Both the position numbers and the translations under genes were made by a program. A stretch of DNA of 15,050 nt, taken from the NCBI GenBank assembly GCA_017411665.1, contig JAFQPT010000094.1:1-15050 (forward strand), written 5' to 3'. The stretch comes from Oscillospiraceae bacterium. GTDB lineage: Bacteria > Bacillota_A > Clostridia > Oscillospirales > Oscillospiraceae. How positions within the stretch are numbered: position 1 is the first letter of the stretch; every line of letters begins with the position of its first letter. The notes below the pieces were generated by a model, which worked only from the letters and a program-made list of their open reading frames with translations, had not been told where the DNA came from and did not search any database. This document shows positions 7,365 through 13,406 of this stretch, piece after piece.

Positions 7365-8759
7365 TCAGTATTCGATTTCATAATCGGAAACGGCGTCTAA
7401 GATGGGCGTCAGTACAGCTGCGGCATTTGCACCGGAGGAATCCTCCGCATAAATTCCCAGAAGACTGTTGCCGACGGTGCGGTAGGCAAGATATACGTTG
7501 ACGGCATCGCCCTTAATGCTGTAGGTTTGATAGTCTCCGATCGGGTCACCCGCTGCGGTGGTGACCGTCAGCTCATGAGCTTCCATGGCAGGAATCATAC
7601 CCTGTTCCACGGAAGCGATAAAGTCCTCGGGAGAGGTGTTTCGATACAGCTCATAGAACGCGGAGCGGGTGCGGTCGGGGTTGTGGAAGCCTGCAAAGCA
7701 GTAGCCCAGCTCGGATACGGTCCATCCCGACTGCGGGGTGATCATGACACAGTCGCCCAGCTGCTGCAGCACGTAGGTTCCGTCACCGCGGTTGGGGTCA
7801 AAGCTCTCCTGCATGGAGAGAACGCGGGCTTCCTCGGGAAGTGCGGGCATGGTCACGGGTTCAAAGGTGATGTCGGTCAGCGTGATTCGGACAGGCTCAA
7901 TGGACAGGGAAGTACCCAGAAATGCGATAGCCTGCGGAGGGAGCATGCCCATCAAATCGGTAATCAGCAGATTCAAGCCCGACAGGGTCAGTTCCATCTG
8001 CATCGGAGCGCAGGTCTCCTTGCTGACATACAGCACCACGTCTGCGGTGATTGCGGAGAAGTCCAGCTGCTTCAAGTCGATGGCACTCAAATCCGAGCCC
8101 TTGGGGGCAGCGCTGCGCAGTCTTGCGGTCAGAGCGTCCGACAAAAGTGCGTCCTGAAGAAGGGATACGCAGCTTTCACCGTCAACAGTGCCGGTCAGTA
8201 CATAGACTTCCGTATCGCCGAGGGTTTGTGTGCCTTCCTCCAGAAGCAGGAACTCGTAAGGCTCGGGGATGGTCATCTGAGGTTCAGTGGATTCTCCCTC
8301 TGTGGGTGTCGGTGCAGGTGTGGGTGTCGGCTTGGGAGGCTGTTCGGGCAGGGAAGAGTCTGTACGGAACCAACGGTCGGCGTTTGCTGCATAGGTAAAG
8401 GTGTGCAGTGCACCGTTTTCCGCAAAGTTATAAACCTGTGCGCTGTCGCTTACGGTCTTGCCATTGACGGTATAGGAAAATTCACCGTCTGCGTAGGAAT
8501 CGGTGTCCGATGCAAGCAAAATATGGCTTTTGAGGGAAACGGAGATGTCGGTGGCAGAGTCACCCGCGTGGGAGGTCATCGATAGATTCACTTCTGCGGC
8601 AGCGGCAGTGGGTGTGCGTCCGTCGGTATATTGCGACATACGCAGCAGCACATCTTCTCTGCTTTCTATAAAATAGCTGCTTAATGCGGAGCAGCCGCTG
8701 CAGGACAGCAGCAGTGCGGCTGTACACAGCAGACTAATGACGGATGTTCTTATTTTCAT
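7365..8759 (-). CDS. Putative lipoprotein with two extracytoplasmic domains
   Basis: This 464-residue protein has a lipoprotein signal peptide: MKIRT, a hydrophobic stretch at 7-19, then Cys20 (LLSC) or Cys23 (CSGC) as the lipidation site. After removal it would sit on the outer face of the membrane. Residues 30-135 look like a beta-rich domain of the LolA/DUF6612-like type (repeated EVNLSMTS, FSYTVNG and FTYAANADRWFR strands). A Pro/Thr/Glu linker at 139-160 follows (PTPTPAPTPTEGESTEP), then a continuation of the beta-rich region (165-305) and an alpha/beta domain (310-464) with GWTVSELGYCFAGF and a final DYEIEY. The domain names are inferred from composition and pattern only. The start has AAAGGGG nine bases upstream and its own promoter. 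It ends at the bidirectional terminator. The ligand or role is unknown. Confidence 0.8.
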   Translation of the reverse strand: MKIRTSVISLLCTAALLLSCSGCSALSSYFIESREDVLLRMSQYTDGRTPTAAAAEVNLSMTSHAGDSATDISVSLKSHILLASDTDSYADGEFSYTVNGKTVSDSAQVYNFAENGALHTFTYAANADRWFRTDSSLPEQPPKPTPTPAPTPTEGESTEPQMTIPEPYEFLLLEEGTQTLGDTEVYVLTGTVDGESCVSLLQDALLSDALTARLRSAAPKGSDLSAIDLKQLDFSAITADVVLYVSKETCAPMQMELTLSGLNLLITDLMGMLPPQAIAFLGTSLSIEPVRITLTDITFEPVTMPALPEEARVLSMQESFDPNRGDGTYVLQQLGDCVMITPQSGWTVSELGYCFAGFHNPDRTRSAFYELYRNTSPEDFIASVEQGMIPAMEAHELTVTTAAGDPIGDYQTYSIKGDAVNVYLAYRTVGNSLLGIYAEDSSGANAAAVLTPILDAVSDYEIEY

Positions 8760-8792
8760 ATCGGTACCCCTTTCAAGGGAAGCTTTTTTTAT

Positions 8793-8821
8793 ATTGTAGT
8801 GCGGGTCAAATGTACCGTCAA
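8793..8821 (-). promoter_or_regulatory. Promoter of the lipoprotein gene
   Basis: On the minus strand, TTGACG (8816-8821) and TACAAT (8793-8798) are separated by 17 bases, 33 bases or more before the ATG. The -35 box lies five bases after the stop codon of the methyltransferase gene, so the lipoprotein can be transcribed on its own. No terminator separates the two genes, so read-through is also possible. Confidence 0.7.
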
Positions 8822-8825
8822 GAGG

Positions 8826-9653
8826 TTATCGCACTCTCAGCTGCCAGAATGTGACAGCGCTGGCGGCGGCAACATTTAAGGAGTCCACTCCGTGCGACAT
8901 GGGGATTTTTACGGTGTAGTCGCAGCGACGGATGGTTTCGTCGGACAGACCGTCGCCTTCCGTGCCGAAAATCACAGCCAGCTTGTCTTCTGCGGTCAGA
9001 ATGGGGTCTTCAATGCTCACGGAGCGGTCACTGAGTGCCAGTGCTGCGGTTTTGAAGCCCATGGCGGACAGGATTTCCATACCCCGTTCGGGCCAGTCTG
9101 CGCTGCTGTCACCGATGCGTGTCCATGGAATCTGAAATACGGTGCCCATGCTGACGCGGACACTGCGGCGATATAAGGGGTCGCAGCAGGTAGGGGTCAG
9201 CAGGATGCTGTCCATGCCCAGTGCGGCAGCGGAGCGGAAGATGGCACCGATGTTGGTGGGGTCGACAATGCCCTCTAGTATGGCGATGCGTCTTGCGTTT
9301 TTGCAGATTTCCGCCACTGTGGGCAGGCTTTTGCGGTGCATGGCGCACAGGATGCCGCGGGTCAGCTGATAGCCGGTGAGCTGCTCCAGCACAGCGCGGT
9401 CGGCGGTGTAGGCGGGAATGTCGCTGCAGCGGTCGATGAGGTCTTTTGCAATGCCTGTGGTGTGTCTGCGCTCCATCAGAAAAGAGATGGGTGTATACCC
9501 TGCATTGAGGGCATGAGTAACGACCTTGTGATTTTCCGCAATGAAAATCCCTTGTTCGCTGTGCTGCCTGCTGCGCAGCTGTCCGTCGGTGAGACGGGCG
9601 TATACGTCCAGCTCGGGAGCGGAAAGGTCGGTGATTTCAATGATATTTGCCAT
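8826..9653 (-). CDS. SpoU/TrmH-family RNA 2'-O-methyltransferase
   Basis: This 275-residue SPOUT-class enzyme would use S-adenosylmethionine to methylate a ribose 2'-OH in rRNA or tRNA in the cytoplasm. An N-terminal substrate-binding part (15-105) has the R-x-x-H...GIFIAEN-x-x-VV pattern of SpoU_sub_bind-like domains. The C-terminal knotted domain shows motif 1 DPTNIGAIFRSAAALG (131-146, with Asn134 and Arg140), motif 2 FGTEGDGL (229-236, Glu232) and motif 3 IPMSHGVDSLNVAAASAV (250-267, Asn260). The trefoil-knot residues are intact. Start ATG 9653 has GGAGG at 9661-9665, seven bases away; the longer frame to 9698 would begin almost at the -10 box and is unlikely. The exact RNA target (23S rRNA versus tRNA) cannot be assigned. 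Confidence 0.9.
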   Translation of the reverse strand: MANIIEITDLSAPELDVYARLTDGQLRSRQHSEQGIFIAENHKVVTHALNAGYTPISFLMERRHTTGIAKDLIDRCSDIPAYTADRAVLEQLTGYQLTRGILCAMHRKSLPTVAEICKNARRIAILEGIVDPTNIGAIFRSAAALGMDSILLTPTCCDPLYRRSVRVSMGTVFQIPWTRIGDSSADWPERGMEILSAMGFKTAALALSDRSVSIEDPILTAEDKLAVIFGTEGDGLSDETIRRCDYTVKIPMSHGVDSLNVAAASAVTFWQLRVR

Positions 9654-9687
9654 GGAGAACCCTCCGAAAGGAAATGAGATTGCCATT

Positions 9688-9717
9688 ATTATAGTCAACA
9701 GAGCAGGGCGGTGTCAA
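9688..9717 (-). promoter_or_regulatory. Promoter of the RNA methyltransferase gene
   Basis: On the minus strand, TTGACA (9712-9717) and TATAAT (9688-9693) are both perfect consensus boxes with an 18-base spacer. It is divergent from the epimerase promoter; the two -35 boxes are only 19 bases apart. Confidence 0.85.
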
Positions 9718-9736
9718 TGGAGGGGTGTGCCTGCTC

Positions 9737-9766
9737 TTGACAATGCAGACCGATTTCTTATACAAT
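9737..9766 (+). promoter_or_regulatory. Promoter of the UDP-GlcNAc 2-epimerase gene
   Basis: TTGACA (9737-9742) and TACAAT (9761-9766) are separated by 18 bases. A second AT-rich box, TATAAT at 9769-9774, is too far from the -35 to pair with it. It forms a compact divergent promoter region with the methyltransferase promoter. Confidence 0.8.
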
Positions 9767-9802
9767 AATATAATAGTGAAATTGAGAATCCTCTCGCATG
9801 AT

Positions 9803-9807
9803 AGGAG
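9803..9807 (+). promoter_or_regulatory. Ribosome binding site that fixes the epimerase start
   Basis: AGGAG lies eight bases before ATG 9816 and downstream of the alternative in-frame ATG at 9798, so translation starts at 9816. Confidence 0.8.
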
Positions 9808-9815
9808 ATACAGAT

Positions 9816-10928
9816 ATGATTAAGGTAATGAGCATCTTCGGCACCCGTCCCGAAGCAATTAAAATGGCACCTCTGGTCAAGGAATTGGAACGCCGTCCCG
9901 AAATCGAGTCCATCGTTTGCGTCACCGCACAGCATCGCCAGATGCTGGACCAGGTTTTGGAAACCTTCGGCATTACACCCGATTACGACCTGAATATTAT
10001 GAAGCCCGGTCAGACTTTGTCCGGCATTACCTCTGCGGTACTGCAGGGACTGGAATCCGTCATTCAGGAAGCCAAGCCTGATATCGTGCTGGTGCATGGC
10101 GACACCACCACTACCTTTGCAGGCGCACTGGCGGCTTTCTATAATCAGGTTGCCATCGGCCACGTGGAAGCAGGTCTGCGTACAGATAATAAGTACAGCC
10201 CCTTCCCCGAGGAAATGAACCGTCAGATGGTTGACCGCATGACCGACATGTTCTTTGCGCCCACCGATGTTAGCAAGGAAAACCTGCTGAAGGAAAACAT
10301 TCCCGCAGAAAAGATTTTTGTCACAGGCAACACCGTCATTGATGCCATGGCGACTACCGTTCAGGAAGATTATACCCACCCCGAGCTGGAATGGCTGGCA
10401 GAGGGAGAACGCATGATTCTGCTGACTGCCCACCGCCGTGAAAATCTGGGTGAGCCCATGCACCGTATTTTCCGCGGTGTCCGCCGCATTGTGGAGGAAT
10501 TCCCCGAAATCAAGGTCATTTACCCCATCCACATGAATCCTCTGGTGCGCAAGGTGGCGAGTGAAGAGCTGTCCGGCTGTGAACGCGTGAAGCTCATCGA
10601 GCCTCTGGAAGTATTCGATTTCCACAATTTCCAGAACTGCTCCTACATCATCCTCAGCGACAGCGGCGGTATTCAGGAGGAGGCTCCCTCTCTGGGTAAG
10701 CCAGTGCTGGTGCTGCGAGACACCACCGAACGTCCCGAAGGCATTGCCGCGGGTACCTTGAAGCTTGTGGGCACCGACGAAGAAGTGATTTATCGGGAAA
10801 CCAAGCGTCTGCTGACCGATGCTGCGGCATATGAAAGCATGAGCAAGGCCTCCAATCCCTACGGTGACGGTCATGCCAGCGAACGCATCGCAGATGCAAT
10901 CATTGAAAAGTTCAAAGACAGGATTTAA
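9816..10928 (+). CDS. wecB: UDP-N-acetylglucosamine 2-epimerase (non-hydrolysing)
   Basis: This 370-residue enzyme interconverts UDP-GlcNAc and UDP-ManNAc in the cytoplasm, supplying ManNAc for teichoic-acid linkage units or surface polysaccharides. It has the complete family motif set: GTRPEAIKMAP (9-19), HGDTTTT (94-100), GHVEAGLRT (115-123), PFPEEMNR (129-136), TAHRREN (204-210), SDSGGIQEEA (281-290) and RDTTERPEG (301-309). Asp96, Glu118, Glu132 and His206 match the catalytic positions known from the E. coli and Bacillus enzymes. Length is normal. No other cell-wall or capsule gene lies beside it, so the pathway it feeds cannot be read from context. It has its own promoter and terminator and forms a single-gene transcript. 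In Bacillus the same enzyme is called mnaA. Confidence 0.95.
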   Translation: MIKVMSIFGTRPEAIKMAPLVKELERRPEIESIVCVTAQHRQMLDQVLETFGITPDYDLNIMKPGQTLSGITSAVLQGLESVIQEAKPDIVLVHGDTTTTFAGALAAFYNQVAIGHVEAGLRTDNKYSPFPEEMNRQMVDRMTDMFFAPTDVSKENLLKENIPAEKIFVTGNTVIDAMATTVQEDYTHPELEWLAEGERMILLTAHRRENLGEPMHRIFRGVRRIVEEFPEIKVIYPIHMNPLVRKVASEELSGCERVKLIEPLEVFDFHNFQNCSYIILSDSGGIQEEAPSLGKPVLVLRDTTERPEGIAAGTLKLVGTDEEVIYRETKRLLTDAAAYESMSKASNPYGDGHASERIADAIIEKFKDRI

Positions 10929-10964
10929 ATAAAAACGGGCTGTATTTTACAGCCCGTTTTTATT
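10928..10964. terminator. Bidirectional terminator shared by convergent genes
   Basis: A perfect 17-pair stem (10928-10944 with 10948-10964) has a TTT loop, core ACGGGCTGT/ACAGCCCGT, with A-rich and T-rich flanks built into the stem. It starts in the last base of the epimerase stop codon and ends in the stop codon of the minus-strand membrane protein, serving both genes. Confidence 0.92.
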
Positions 10965-11281
10965 TACAAGGGAGAATCCTGTTTGGAAGCGCCTTCGGAA
11001 TAAGCGGCAGCCATTGCCAGCAGATTCAGCAGAATTGTGATGGCTGCAATGGCGATGCAAATCATCACAACCGCACCGATGGTATCCTCGATGCCGCCGA
11101 AGTCACCGGAGAGTACCCGTTGACGGATGGTCAGAATCTCCAGACATACAGCCGTCAGCGCGGAAGCAAAGCTTCCCACAGAATACAAATATGCGTGACG
11201 GACGGGGCGGTCGTGATTGCTGCGGTATAAAACAATCACAGGCAGCAGAATGGCGAGGATAGGGGTTATTACAGGAACCAT
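10964..11281 (-). CDS. Small three-helix membrane protein of unknown function
   Basis: This 105-residue protein is not assignable to a named family. Three hydrophobic helices are visible (about 3-19, 34-52 and 68-92). Between the first two is a basic, polar loop (YRSNHDRPVRHAY), and between the last two is TIRQRVLSGDFGGIEDT. The C-terminus is short and polar. Start ATG 11281 has AAAGGAGA ending about five bases upstream on the minus strand; the longer open frame would overlap the FMN enzyme gene and lacks support. It follows that gene in the same direction after 82 bases, so the two may be co-transcribed. Its transcript ends in the terminator shared with the epimerase gene. Confidence 0.75.
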   Translation of the reverse strand: MVPVITPILAILLPVIVLYRSNHDRPVRHAYLYSVGSFASALTAVCLEILTIRQRVLSGDFGGIEDTIGAVVMICIAIAAITILLNLLAMAAAYSEGASKQDSPL

Positions 11282-11313
11282 AGCATTCTCCTTTTTGAAT
11301 CGATGGGGCAATG

Positions 11314-11348
11314 CATTCACCGCCCTATAATTGATCGGACGGTGAATG
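11314..11348 (-). other. Hairpin in the spacer between FMN enzyme and small membrane protein
   Basis: CATTCACCG (11314-11322) pairs perfectly with CGGTGAATG (11340-11348) around a 17-base AT-containing loop. No T-run follows on the minus strand, so it is not a clear terminator. It may be an operator, an mRNA-processing site or an attenuating structure between the two genes. Confidence 0.4.
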
Positions 11349-11363
11349 GTGGCAAATGTTTCC

Positions 11364-12392
11364 TTAATAGCTGTTTCGGTTGCGGATTTTGTCTGCTGTG
11401 ATTTGGTCGAGGGTGTTGCACCCTGTGATGAGCATATTGTCGTGGAGCTCACCCTTGATTTTGTTGAAGTACAGCTCGACCCCTTCCGCACCGCCGCCGA
11501 TGGCTGCGTGGCATACGGGTCTGCCGATGAGCACTGCATCTGCGCCCAGCGCGATGCACTTATATACGTCGCCGCCTGTGCGGATGCCGCCGTCCACGAA
11601 AATCTTGATGCGGTCACCCACTGCTGCGCGACATTCGGCAATCATGCTTGCGGTGGCAGGTGCATCGGGGATGATGCGTCCGCCGTGGGTGGAGATGACT
11701 ACGCCGTAAGCACCCAGATCCGCCGCCAGCTTTACGGCATCGGGAGTCACCACGCCCTTAATGATAAAGGGCAGCTTTGTAGAACCGATCAGCAGCTCCA
11801 GATCCCTGGGGCTTTTGGGATCGACGGGCTTGCCCAGCAGCTTCAGATTTACAAGACCTGCGCTGTCTACGTCGCAGCAGATTGCAACGGCACCTGCTTC
11901 TTCTGCCAGCTTCATGTGGTGGAGAATCCGTTCGTTTTTCCAGGGCTTGATGGTGGGCACGGCCAGACCCCCTGCTTTTTGGGTGGCTTCGATGCCGTAC
12001 AGGAACATTTCGTCCTGAGGCGCGTCGGGAGTAAAGGAGACGGTGCCTGCAGCCAAAGCGCCGAATACCATGGCTTCCGTCATTTCCTTGTCGGTAATGT
12101 CGCTGCCGAAGTTGAATTTTGCACCGCCGCAGGGCGCACCCATCACGGGCATGGAAAGCTGCTGACCGAACAGCTCGATGCTGCTGTTCTGACCGAGGGC
12201 ATTATCAAAAATGGGGTTCATCATGATGTCGATGTTTTTCAGATAGGTGATGCAGTTGGTGAAGCTCTTGCCGTCACCTTTGCCGCCGGGACCGGGGACC
12301 ATGCCTTTGCATGCCAGACCGTTGCATTCGGGGCAGACCTTACACATGGTGGAGCGTGCACGGGCGTTGCTCAGTACTTCCTGGTATGTCAT
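11364..12392 (-). CDS. FMN-dependent alpha-hydroxy-acid dehydrogenase-like enzyme with N-terminal Cys cluster
   Basis: A 342-residue TIM-barrel flavoprotein related to lactate and glycolate oxidases/dehydrogenases. Visible family marks are PFIIKGVVTPDAV (208-220, FMN-contacting Lys212), STHGGR (234-239, where His236 corresponds to the catalytic base and Arg239 to the substrate-binding Arg), FVDGGIRTGGDVYKCIALGA (starting at 265) and VLIGRP (287-292). The usual N-terminal segment is replaced by a cysteine-rich motif with Cys17, Cys20, Cys23 and Cys28 (CKVCPECNGLACKG), able to bind Fe-S or zinc. In a probable strict anaerobe it is unlikely to be an oxidase using O2; the substrate is unknown. 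The start is fixed by GGAAGGAG at 12400-12407, seven bases from the ATG; the in-frame extension to 12515 would reach past the promoter. Confidence 0.88.
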   Translation of the reverse strand: MTYQEVLSNARARSTMCKVCPECNGLACKGMVPGPGGKGDGKSFTNCITYLKNIDIMMNPIFDNALGQNSSIELFGQQLSMPVMGAPCGGAKFNFGSDITDKEMTEAMVFGALAAGTVSFTPDAPQDEMFLYGIEATQKAGGLAVPTIKPWKNERILHHMKLAEEAGAVAICCDVDSAGLVNLKLLGKPVDPKSPRDLELLIGSTKLPFIIKGVVTPDAVKLAADLGAYGVVISTHGGRIIPDAPATASMIAECRAAVGDRIKIFVDGGIRTGGDVYKCIALGADAVLIGRPVCHAAIGGGAEGVELYFNKIKGELHDNMLITGCNTLDQITADKIRNRNSY

Positions 12393-12425
12393 GAAAAAAC
12401 TCCTTCCGATGTTTGAGATAAGACT

Positions 12426-12454
12426 ATTGTACCATGGAATGATGGGTCTCACAA
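12426..12454 (-). promoter_or_regulatory. Promoter of the FMN enzyme gene
   Basis: On the minus strand, TTGTGA (12449-12454) and TACAAT (12426-12431) have a 17-base spacer, about 34 bases before the ATG. This position also argues against the upstream-extended start. Confidence 0.65.
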
Positions 12455-12519
12455 GGCAGCAAAAATGTGAACATTTCGGCAACATTCTGTGAAATCCGCC
12501 TTGATTAGACGGCAAAGCG

Positions 12520-12548
12520 TTGACAATTCCGTTGGGTTATGATATACA
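12520..12548 (+). promoter_or_regulatory. Promoter of the SH3b membrane protein gene
   Basis: TTGACA (12520-12525) and TATACA (12543-12548) have a 17-base spacer, 48 bases before the ATG. It is divergent from the FMN enzyme promoter. Confidence 0.75.
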
Positions 12549-12596
12549 AGATATGATTGGATTCGTATCCGCATTTTAAAGTAAAGAGGGATTATT

Positions 12597-13238
12597 ATGA
12601 ACGAAAATACCGTTGCACAGCCCAAGAAGTCCGGCACTTTCCTGAAGGTCGTGCTGATCATTATCACTCTGATTTCTGTTGTTGCAGCTGCAGCTATGGG
12701 TCTGCTGTACTACAATGCAATCACCAATCTGGAACTGGTTCGTGAAAAGAACGTAGCTCTGGGTGAAGACCGCGACAAGTACAAGGAACAGGCAGCTGAA
12801 TACGAAGTTCAGATTGCAGGCTACGAACAGGAAATCGAAGATCTGACCAAGCAGTTGGCAGAATCTCAGGCTATTCTGGAAACCCCCACTCTGGCAGGCC
12901 AGGAAACTGACGTTGACGGCAGCACCGATACCAATGTAACTGAAGATGCGAAGGAAGAAGCAGAAGCAAATGCAGGTAAGGTTACCGTAAGCGATCTGGC
13001 AAATGTTAAGACTCTGGATGTTAAGCCCGACAAGCTGTTTGATGAAGGCGTTGTCTACACTGTTACCGTTAAGGGTGCAAACATGAGAAGCGGTCCTTCC
13101 ACCAACCACAGAACCGTTCTGTCCGTATACCAGAATGACGTTGTCACTGCATATGCAGAAGACGGCGACTGGCTGCTGGTAAAGAACGAATACGGCGGCT
13201 ATGGCTGGATCAAGAATACTCTGGTAGCAAAGAAGTAA
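12597..13238 (+). CDS. Membrane-anchored coiled-coil protein with SH3b domain
   Basis: A 213-residue protein with four parts: a short cytoplasmic tail (1-16), one hydrophobic helix (17-39), a heptad-rich coiled coil (about 43-93, many Glu/Gln/Lys), an acidic flexible linker (97-128) and a C-terminal bacterial SH3 domain (about 152-212). The SH3 part has VTVKGANMRSGPSTNHRTV (157-175), DWLLVKNEYGGYGWI (191-205) and the final strand NTLVAKK. SH3b domains bind peptidoglycan peptides or other wall components, so it likely sits at the cell surface and may scaffold or sense the wall. No catalytic domain is present. AAAGAGGG at 12583-12590 lies six bases from the ATG. It is a single-gene unit with its own promoter and terminator. 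Confidence 0.85.
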   Translation: MNENTVAQPKKSGTFLKVVLIIITLISVVAAAAMGLLYYNAITNLELVREKNVALGEDRDKYKEQAAEYEVQIAGYEQEIEDLTKQLAESQAILETPTLAGQETDVDGSTDTNVTEDAKEEAEANAGKVTVSDLANVKTLDVKPDKLFDEGVVYTVTVKGANMRSGPSTNHRTVLSVYQNDVVTAYAEDGDWLLVKNEYGGYGWIKNTLVAKK

Positions 13239-13244
13239 TGAAAT

Positions 13245-13280
13245 AAAAAGCAGTACCTTTTGATAAAGGTGCTGCTTTTT
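13245..13280 (+). terminator. Terminator of the SH3b protein gene
   Basis: A 16-pair stem (13245-13260 with 13265-13280, one G-T pair, core AGCAGTACC/GGTGCTGCT) has a TGAT loop and a run of T at its 3' side, seven bases after the stop codon. A small extra inverted repeat, TGCTTAT/ATAAGCA, lies at 13283-13298. Confidence 0.9.
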
Positions 13281-13327
13281 TCTGCTTATCCATAAGCAAA
13301 AGTTATGAGAAATGCAGTTATTCTTAG

Positions 13328-13356
13328 TGGACGAAATACCTGCACACTGTTATAAT
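13328..13356 (+). promoter_or_regulatory. Promoter of the SDR-zinc-ribbon gene
   Basis: TGGACG (13328-13333) and a perfect TATAAT (13351-13356) are separated by 17 bases, 50 bases before the start codon. Confidence 0.65.
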
Positions 13357-13406
13357 ATTAACATAGCGAAATTGAATGGATATCACATAAATCGAAAGGA
13401 GAAACC

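Noticed and set aside
9714..10874. 386-residue minus-strand open frame opposite the epimerase
   Set aside because: The + strand protein has every motif of the 2-epimerase family, a promoter and a ribosome binding site; the antisense frame has none.
11282..11641. Longer N-terminus for the small membrane protein (to 11641)
   Set aside because: It overlaps the FMN enzyme gene in another frame and lacks a ribosome binding site; ATG 11281 has a good one.
11346..12416. 356-residue + strand open frame over the FMN enzyme
   Set aside because: No ribosome binding site or recognisable domain; the minus-strand product has clear flavoprotein motifs.
12393..12515. 41-residue N-terminal extension of the FMN enzyme
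   Set aside because: It would include the probable promoter, while a strong GGAAGGAG site stands before ATG 12392.
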